64,000 nt of DNA from Paenibacillus planticolens (lineage in GTDB: Bacteria > Bacillota > Bacilli > Paenibacillales > NBRC-103111): assembly GCF_013141725.1 (NCBI RefSeq), contig NZ_WHNZ01000022.1, positions 372,001 to 436,000 of the forward strand, in the 5' to 3' direction. Below the pieces are notes generated by a model. That model was not told where the DNA came from. It saw only the letters and a program-made list of their open reading frames with translations, and ran no database searches. Positions 58,246 to 64,000 of the stretch are shown piece after piece (positions within the stretch are counted from its first letter, which is position 1; each line of letters starts with the position of its first letter). A program made the translations under genes and the position numbers.

Positions 58246-59106
58246 CTATTTCTCAGACTTCTTTCGGATTCTCTTCCGTTTCAAGGGTTGACAGGTCGGA
58301 CAGATGTGCGTTCCACGCCCGCCGACAACGGTTTTGTATATTTCGCTTCCGCAAGCTTTGCAGGATTGCGACTGCCGTCCGTATATGTTCAGCTGATGCT
58401 GGAACATGCCGATTTCGCCTTGACCGTTGACGTACGATTTGATCGAAGATCCTCCAACCTCAACGGATTCGCTGAGTGTGCGGATGATCGCCTCATGCAG
58501 CAGGAGCAGCTCCTTCTTGCTGAGCGAGGATGCCTCTCGTTCCGGATGGATGCCGGCTAAGAAAAGAGACTCGTCTACATAAATATTACCGATACCAACA
58601 ATATATTCTTGATTCAGCAGAAGCGGCTTAATCTTCGTCTTCTTGCCTGCTATCCGCTCCCGGAAAGCTTCGAAAGTGAAGCCTTCGTCAAGCGGCTCTA
58701 TGCCCAGCTTATGCAGCGGAGGCTGCGTAAGCTCTTCCCCTCTTGGGAACAAATGCATGGTTCCAAATTGTCTCACATCTTTGTACCGCAGCTCGCTGCC
58801 GTCGGTAAACCTAAACAGCACATGCGTGTGAGACTCCAGCGGGTCTTCACTGCTGTACAGACCATACCGGCCCTCCATCCGCAGATGCGAGACCATCACA
58901 TAATCCGTCAAAACAAACCGCAAAAACTTGCCTCTGCGCTCGATGGTTTCAATCTGCTGCCCTTGCAGCAGTACCTCGAACATCTGAATATCGTCCGGCT
59001 TTTGGATAATGCGCGGCAGTCTGACCTGAACACGCTCGATCGTTTTACCGGTAATTAAGTAGTTAAGTGTGCGCTTGACCGTCTCGACTTCGGGTAGTTC
59101 AGGCAC
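58246..59106 (-). CDS. mutM: formamidopyrimidine-DNA glycosylase
   Basis: 286 residues. The N-terminus PELPEVETV supplies the catalytic Pro, and ERRGKFLRF holds the conserved Lys. The helix-two-turn-helix and the C-terminal zinc finger (CKACGSEIYK, HICPTCQ) are intact. It removes 8-oxoguanine and other oxidised purines and cuts the strand. It lies 32 bases downstream of polA, with which it is probably co-transcribed. Confidence 0.97.
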   Translation of the reverse strand: MPELPEVETVKRTLNYLITGKTIERVQVRLPRIIQKPDDIQMFEVLLQGQQIETIERRGKFLRFVLTDYVMVSHLRMEGRYGLYSSEDPLESHTHVLFRFTDGSELRYKDVRQFGTMHLFPRGEELTQPPLHKLGIEPLDEGFTFEAFRERIAGKKTKIKPLLLNQEYIVGIGNIYVDESLFLAGIHPEREASSLSKKELLLLHEAIIRTLSESVEVGGSSIKSYVNGQGEIGMFQHQLNIYGRQSQSCKACGSEIYKTVVGGRGTHICPTCQPLKRKRIRKKSEK

Positions 59107-59138
59107 GGATGTTCACCTCTTTTTGTAATTGGATAGCT

Positions 59139-61802
59139 TTACTTGGCGTCATACCAAGTAAGGCCAAAGTCTACGTCTGCGCTCAGCGGCACATCCAGCT
59201 TCAAGGCACCTGCCATGACTTCCGGCACAAGGCTGCGCATAGTCTCGAGTTCCTCTTCCGGGACCTCGAAGACCAGCTCATCGTGTACTTGAAGCAGCAT
59301 GCGGCTCTTCAAGCCTTCTTGCTTTAACCGGGCAGCCATCTGTACCATGGCTAGCTTAATAATATCGGCCGCCGTTCCCTGAATCGGCGTATTCATCGCG
59401 GTACGCTCCGCAAAGGAGCGCAGATTGAAATTCGAATGCGTGATCTCCGGCAAATACCGGCGCCGCTGCAGCAAAGTCGTCACGTAGCCTTTCTCACGCG
59501 CATCCTTCACGATATCGTCCATATATTTGCGCACGCCCTGGAAGACAGCAAAATACTGTTCGATGAACTGTGCTGCCTCCCTGCGGGTAATGTCCAAGTT
59601 CTGGGACAAGCCGTAATCGCTGATGCCGTAAACAATACCGAAGTTGACGGCTTTCGCTTGGCGCCGCATATTCGCGTCGACGGCGCTCTCCTCCACGCCG
59701 AAGACGTCCATCGCCGTCTTCGTGTGGATGTCCATATTCTGAAGGAACGCCTCCTTCAGCTTCTCATCCTGCGAGATGTGCGCCAGCACGCGCAGCTCGA
59801 TCTGCGAGTAATCCGCTGCGAGAATGTACCATCCGGGCTCGGATGGCACGAACACTTTGCGGATTTTACGGCCCTCCTCCAGACGAATCGGAATGTTCTG
59901 GAGGTTCGGGAACTGGCTGCTGAGCCGTCCTGTGGCGGCAATGGTCTGCCGGTAATAGGTATGCACCTTACCGGTCTCTGGCCGCACCTCTTTCAGCAGC
60001 CCTTCCACATACGTCGATTGCAGCTTCGCAAGCTGACGGTAGTGCAGGATCTGCCCGACGACTTCGTTGTAGGGCGCCAGCCGTTCCAGCACCTCGGCAT
60101 CCGTCGAGTAGCCGGTTTTGGTCTTCTTCCAAGCTGGCAGCCCCAGCTTCTCGAACAGGATCTCGCCAAGCTGCTTCGGCGAGTTAATATTAAATTCCAC
60201 ACCGGCGAGCGTATAGATGCTGGTCATGATCGTATCCAGCTGCTTGGCCAGATCGACGCCGAGCGCCTTAAGACCTTCGGCATCCACCTCGATGCCGCGC
60301 AGCTCCATCTCCGCCAGCACGCCGGCCAGCGGCTGCTCCAGCTCATAGAAGAGGCGATGCATCTCGCCCTTCTCCAGTTCTTCCGCCAGCACTGGCACGA
60401 GGCGTGCGGTCGCCATCGCTTTGCGGCCCAAGTGGTCGCTAAGCGCAGGAAGCTCCGGCAAGCGGAATTTCGCGCCTTTGCCGAATACCTCCTCGTCTGC
60501 CTTGAGGCCAGGCAAACTGTACTTCGCAGACAGGCCGCTCAAGGTAAGATTCGACTCCGTCGGGTCAAGCAGGTAAGCGGCCAGCAATGCGTCGAAATCC
60601 ACGCCCTTAAGTGCGATGCCCTGCCAAGCCAGCGCCAAAATAGAGCGGTGCAGGTCAAACAGCTGCTTCTTCTTCGTATCGTCCCCCAGCCAAGCGCGCA
60701 GCGGCGCGCCCGCTTCCCCGTTCAGCAGCTGGATAGGCACATAATAAGAGGTATTCGTCTCCCCCTCGTGAGTAAACCAGACAACGCCGACACCTGCCGC
60801 TTGATGCGGATTTTCGCCCACAGCTTCCACGTGAATCGCTGCGCTGTCGCTTAATTTGCCAATCAGCTCGCTCACATTGGATTCTGTAACAACAACCGCT
60901 TCCATGCTTTCAACAACTTGACCCTCGGCTTCTAAGTCCACAGAACCGAAATCCATTTTCTCCAGCAAGGATTTAAACTCCAGCTTGCGGAACATGCCCG
61001 CCAAAGCTTGTCCGTCAAATCCATCGTAGCGGAATGTCTCCCACTCGGTTTCCATCGGCACTTCACGGAAGATGGTAGCAAGCTCTTTGCTCATGATCGC
61101 ATCTTTCGCATGCTCCTCGACCTTTTCTTTCATTTTGCCTTTTAGGCTGGCCGTATTCGCAAGCACTTCTTCAACGGTGCCGAATTCATGGAGCATTTTG
61201 AGCGCGGTCTTCTCCCCAACCCCGGGTATCCCCGGAATGTTATCCGACGTATCGCCCATCAGTCCTTTGAGATCGATAATTTGTGCTGGTGTAAGACCGT
61301 ATTTCTCTTTGATTTCTGCCGGATTATACAGTTCTACTTCCGTTATTCCCTTACGCGTTATGGCAACGGTTACGTGATCGGAAGCGAGCTGCAGCATATC
61401 CTTGTCTCCGGAGACGAGAAGAACCTTCTCCCCCTTGGCGTCTGCCGCTTTGGTCAGCGTTCCGATAATATCGTCAGCTTCATAGCCTGACAGCTCAAAC
61501 TGCGGAATTTTGAACGCTTTCAGCAGTTCTTTGATCAGCGGAAATTGTTCGGACAGCTCAGACGGCGTTTTGGCCCGTCCGCCCTTGTATTCGGTATATT
61601 CTTTATGTCGAAAAGTGATTTTCCCCGCATCAAAAGCAACGAGGAAATGCGTAGGCTTTTCTTCTTCAATTAATTTCAGCAGCATCGTTGTAAAACCATA
61701 AACGGCGTTCGTGTGCAATCCGCTCGAATTGCTTAGAAGCGGCAAAGCATAGAAAGCTCTGTTCGCAATAGAGTTACCATCAATAATAATAAGCTTATCC
61801 AT
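59139..61802 (-). CDS. polA: DNA polymerase I
   Basis: 887 residues. The 5'-3' exonuclease occupies ~1-290 (DKLIIIDGNSIANRAFYALP, VSGDKDMLQL). The middle 3'-5' exonuclease-like domain lacks the usual metal-binding Asp residues, as in Bacillus enzymes. The polymerase has motif A DYSQIELRVLAH, motif B RRQAKAVNFGIVYG and motif C QVHDELVFEVP. It fills gaps in repair and lagging-strand synthesis. The ATG at 61802 follows GGGGTG; an in-frame ATG at 61841 lacks a ribosome binding site. Confidence 0.97.
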   Translation of the reverse strand: MDKLIIIDGNSIANRAFYALPLLSNSSGLHTNAVYGFTTMLLKLIEEEKPTHFLVAFDAGKITFRHKEYTEYKGGRAKTPSELSEQFPLIKELLKAFKIPQFELSGYEADDIIGTLTKAADAKGEKVLLVSGDKDMLQLASDHVTVAITRKGITEVELYNPAEIKEKYGLTPAQIIDLKGLMGDTSDNIPGIPGVGEKTALKMLHEFGTVEEVLANTASLKGKMKEKVEEHAKDAIMSKELATIFREVPMETEWETFRYDGFDGQALAGMFRKLEFKSLLEKMDFGSVDLEAEGQVVESMEAVVVTESNVSELIGKLSDSAAIHVEAVGENPHQAAGVGVVWFTHEGETNTSYYVPIQLLNGEAGAPLRAWLGDDTKKKQLFDLHRSILALAWQGIALKGVDFDALLAAYLLDPTESNLTLSGLSAKYSLPGLKADEEVFGKGAKFRLPELPALSDHLGRKAMATARLVPVLAEELEKGEMHRLFYELEQPLAGVLAEMELRGIEVDAEGLKALGVDLAKQLDTIMTSIYTLAGVEFNINSPKQLGEILFEKLGLPAWKKTKTGYSTDAEVLERLAPYNEVVGQILHYRQLAKLQSTYVEGLLKEVRPETGKVHTYYRQTIAATGRLSSQFPNLQNIPIRLEEGRKIRKVFVPSEPGWYILAADYSQIELRVLAHISQDEKLKEAFLQNMDIHTKTAMDVFGVEESAVDANMRRQAKAVNFGIVYGISDYGLSQNLDITRREAAQFIEQYFAVFQGVRKYMDDIVKDAREKGYVTTLLQRRRYLPEITHSNFNLRSFAERTAMNTPIQGTAADIIKLAMVQMAARLKQEGLKSRMLLQVHDELVFEVPEEELETMRSLVPEVMAGALKLDVPLSADVDFGLTWYDAK

Positions 61803-61935
61803 AAGTTCGCACCCCGATTTTAGACATACTTCCTTCATCATAGCATACGAAATTAAAATAAAAAAACACTAGCGCACATAAACATGTAAGGAATCCATTA
61901 ATCGATGTTCCGGTCTTCAAAAGGAGGTTCTCCGG

Positions 61936-62685
61936 ATGAGCCCTTTTTTCTCACCAACACGTAAAAAGGTTATTTTTTTCGATATGAATAATACGATTCT
62001 GGATCGGAGACAATGCTTTGATTCTGCCTTCCTGGAAGTCATGAACGACTATACGGCGAGGTGGGAGCCGGACGAATCGCTCTTCACCGCCCAAGACGTG
62101 CTCCAGAGTTACAAAATGGAATGGAGCCGGCACCGCAAAGCGCCGATTCGAAGCCCCATTTCGCCGGATGAGCTTAGGCACATTTGTTTACGCAAGGCGC
62201 TCCAGCCCCTCCCTGTCAATGTCAGCACGGCCTTTACCCGGGCTTTTTTTGAACAGGTCGAAGAGCAGGAAGACCATTTTGTCGCGCTCTTTCCCGGCGT
62301 GGAGGACACTCTGGAAGCTTTGTCCCAGAACTATAAGCTTGCCATTATCAGTAACGGTAATCGGAGAAGATTGCAGCATAATCTGGACAAAATGAAGCTG
62401 ACCCGCTGGATTACCGAGGATCGCTTATTCAGCTCAGAGAAGGACGGTCCGCGTAAACCGCACCCCGCTATTTTTGAAAGGGCTCTGAAGACCATGAACG
62501 CGGCTTCAAGCCAAAGTGTGATGGTGGGGAACTCGTGGCGCAATGATGTCGTAGGAGCCGCCTCCAGCGGCTTAGACGCTATCTGGATACATCCGGGGAA
62601 TATGAAGAAAATTTCAGAACGCCGTATCGGCAAACAGAAGGTCGTCATCATCCGTTCTTTTAAACAATTGCTCTACACCTTCTAA
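61936..62685 (+). CDS. HAD superfamily hydrolase-like protein with altered motifs
   Basis: 249 residues of the HAD fold with a helical cap (residues ~25-125). Motif I reads FFDMNNT where active phosphatases have DxDxT; motif IV reads VGNSWRNDVVGA where VGD is usual. The nucleophile Asp, motif II (ISNGN) and the motif III Lys (GPRKPHP) remain. The general acid Asp is therefore Asn. It may be an inactive or slow phosphatase with a binding role. The ATG follows AAAGGAGG. It is divergent from polA. Confidence 0.88.
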   Translation: MSPFFSPTRKKVIFFDMNNTILDRRQCFDSAFLEVMNDYTARWEPDESLFTAQDVLQSYKMEWSRHRKAPIRSPISPDELRHICLRKALQPLPVNVSTAFTRAFFEQVEEQEDHFVALFPGVEDTLEALSQNYKLAIISNGNRRRLQHNLDKMKLTRWITEDRLFSSEKDGPRKPHPAIFERALKTMNAASSQSVMVGNSWRNDVVGAASSGLDAIWIHPGNMKKISERRIGKQKVVIIRSFKQLLYTF

Positions 62686-62695
62686 ACGGCAAATA

Positions 62696-64000
62696 CTATC
62701 CAATATTTTGAAAATAATAAATGCTGCCCGGATGCGCTTTCGCTTTCTTTTTGAGGACAGCCGCGGTATGGGAAATATGTTCAAGCGAGATGGGAGCTTC
62801 ACAGCTGCAAACGACTAACGACAGCGATAAGGTGACTCCCTCGTTTTTGACCTTGTTGCCGCTCCGGTCCCACACATACTCCCATTCCTCATCTTCATAA
62901 AACATCTGGACCCCCTGCTCGAACCTGCGGATCATTTCCTGACACAGCAGCTCGGGTGCGGCCGTTGAAGAAATCGCGATAAAATCATCGCCTCCCACAT
63001 GCCCCACAAAATCAAGCGGGGTCCCGCAAACCGAGATGGCCTGCTGCATAATGTCCGCCGTGTATTGAATCAGCTGATCCCCTTTCTGAAAGCCGAACCG
63101 GTCATTGAACCATTTGAAATAGTCCAAATCCGCGTAGACAACATGAAAAGGTTTGCTCTCGTGAATCCGTTTATTCAATTCCCTGTTGATCTGCAAGTTC
63201 CCTGGCAAGCCTGTCAGCGGATTCGCCACTCGCGCCGATTCCATCCGAACATTGGTAATGCTCTCTAAAATCGCTCTGATCGAAGCAATTCCTGCCATTT
63301 TCCCATTGCTAGTAATGATCACCAAGTCGTATAGACGATGAATGGAGCGCGATGTCGCCATCTGTGACACCTGCTCGACGGACATGAACTCGTCCACCAT
63401 TAGCGGCGCATCATCCATGATGCTGTCGATCGTCCGATTCCAGAACAAAGAGAACGCATACTGTCCAGCCAATTGCTGAAACAGGCGATCTCTCATCATC
63501 AGGCCGACCGGCACTTCGCTGCTAACGATAACGGCGCCCACAGCTTCTTGATTTTTTTTGAAATAATCCGCCACTTCCGAAATCGGCGCCTTGCTGTCGA
63601 ACACTTTCACCGGTGTTTTAAGATCGCCAATATTCCAGCTCATATGGCCTCCTTGTACTTTGCGCTGATGCCAAATTATCATCTTCAAGCTGTCCTGAAT
63701 CGTGGCCGATGACGCTTTCGGCTTACCAAGCAAGAAACCCTGCGCATAATGGACGCCAAGCCGGGCTAATTTGATCAGTTCATCTTCCTTTTCAATGCCT
63801 TCGGCAATAAGGAAAATGTTCATTTTTTGCGCAAATGTAACGAATGTTTCCAATATGTACTCTTTCACTTTATTTCTATGTATATCCTGGATAAGAGAGC
63901 GGTCTATCTTAATAAAATCCGGTTGGAGCTCAGCAATAGCCTGCATTGAAGAGTACCCGGCACCGGCATCATCGATCGCAATCCGGTAGCCTTGTTTCCG
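62696..64000 (-). CDS. EAL-CBS-GGDEF c-di-GMP signalling protein (5' end outside the window)
   Basis: At least 434 residues; the frame stays open to the window end. The first visible part is the C-terminal half of an EAL domain (IAIDDAGAGYSS, FIKIDRSLI, IAEGIEK). A pair of CBS domains follows (about 120-245 of the visible part), then GGDEF with the active-site variant GGDDF. The enzyme may make and break down cyclic-di-GMP under control of a nucleotide bound by CBS. The stop lies ten bases from that of the convergent HAD gene. Confidence 0.92.
   Translation of the reverse strand, partial: RKQGYRIAIDDAGAGYSSMQAIAELQPDFIKIDRSLIQDIHRNKVKEYILETFVTFAQKMNIFLIAEGIEKEDELIKLARLGVHYAQGFLLGKPKASSATIQDSLKMIIWHQRKVQGGHMSWNIGDLKTPVKVFDSKAPISEVADYFKKNQEAVGAVIVSSEVPVGLMMRDRLFQQLAGQYAFSLFWNRTIDSIMDDAPLMVDEFMSVEQVSQMATSRSIHRLYDLVIITSNGKMAGIASIRAILESITNVRMESARVANPLTGLPGNLQINRELNKRIHESKPFHVVYADLDYFKWFNDRFGFQKGDQLIQYTADIMQQAISVCGTPLDFVGHVGGDDFIAISSTAAPELLCQEMIRRFEQGVQMFYEDEEWEYVWDRSGNKVKNEGVTLSLSLVVCSCEAPISLEHISHTAAVLKKKAKAHPGSIYYFQNIG

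Noticed and set aside
59436..60854. A 472-codon open frame antisense to polA
   Set aside because: It mirrors the GC-rich coding strand of polA, has no ribosome binding site or domain pattern, and polA is certain.

Overview
The window looks like chromosomal DNA of an endospore-forming Bacillota bacterium, most likely Paenibacillus or a close relative. The evidence is strong purine-rich ribosome binding sites, frequent GTG/TTG starts, an alpha/beta-type small acid-soluble spore protein, YtaF, and the block polA-mutM-ytaF-coaE-lytic transglycosylase-SASP-nrdR. The species call is inference; no rRNA is present.

Layout. 1-4.8 kb: a carboxymuconolactone decarboxylase-like gene and a MarR regulator sharing TTAGATATCTAA operators, then a GntR/FadR regulator, an Fsr-like MFS exporter and an ABC ATPase. 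4.8-18.5 kb: housekeeping and stress genes (epimerase, glutathione peroxidase, Cys-less HesB with DUF1450, HxlR, map, AI-2E exporter), an AraC/FAD-oxidoreductase pair, several very small genes, an M14 peptidase, glutamate racemase, a lipoprotein deacetylase and BdbC. 18.5-19.5 kb: a non-coding region built from two arrays of roughly 113-bp repeats. 19.5-32 kb: glucose dehydrogenase with GH15 glucoamylase, an XRE regulator with a LytTR-like tail, a NAGPA-domain protein, YtxH/DUF948, KDPG aldolase, a SufR-like regulator, a HepT/YutE-like protein, an acyltransferase, a TPR protein and an SgrR-like regulator.

33.3-37.9 kb is accessory in character. It holds a tRNA-Ala(GGC), a Phd/ParE toxin-antitoxin pair with a 27-bp operator, a decayed copy of the tRNA, an S58 peptidase with an odd N-terminal extension, a second tRNA 3' remnant, an Rpn-type nuclease/transposase and a DUF559-like nuclease with a winged-helix tail. 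It is followed by an ABC exporter and, after fructose-bisphosphate aldolase, a FusB-type EF-G-binding protein. Both are preceded by short leader-peptide ORFs and alternative RNA stems, which suggests ribosome-mediated attenuation.

42.6-54.6 kb: a DUF985 cupin, a UbiD decarboxylase, LysR, ankyrin and amidohydrolase genes, a TerF-like TerD-vWA protein, a MarR-MFS operon with a 12-bp operator, and htpG behind a sigma-A promoter and a CIRCE element. 54.6-55.2 kb: a cyclic-di-GMP-I riboswitch in front of a 62-aa protein, with a similar 60-aa protein divergent from it. 55.3-64 kb: the conserved nrdR-to-polA block, a HAD protein with Asp-to-Asn changes in its catalytic motifs, and an EAL-CBS-GGDEF protein cut by the window end, so c-di-GMP signalling appears twice in the last 10 kb.

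The strongest candidates for new biology are the riboswitch-controlled small protein pair, the two leader-peptide attenuators, the 113-bp repeat region, and the MarR regulon with its tiny membrane proteins.
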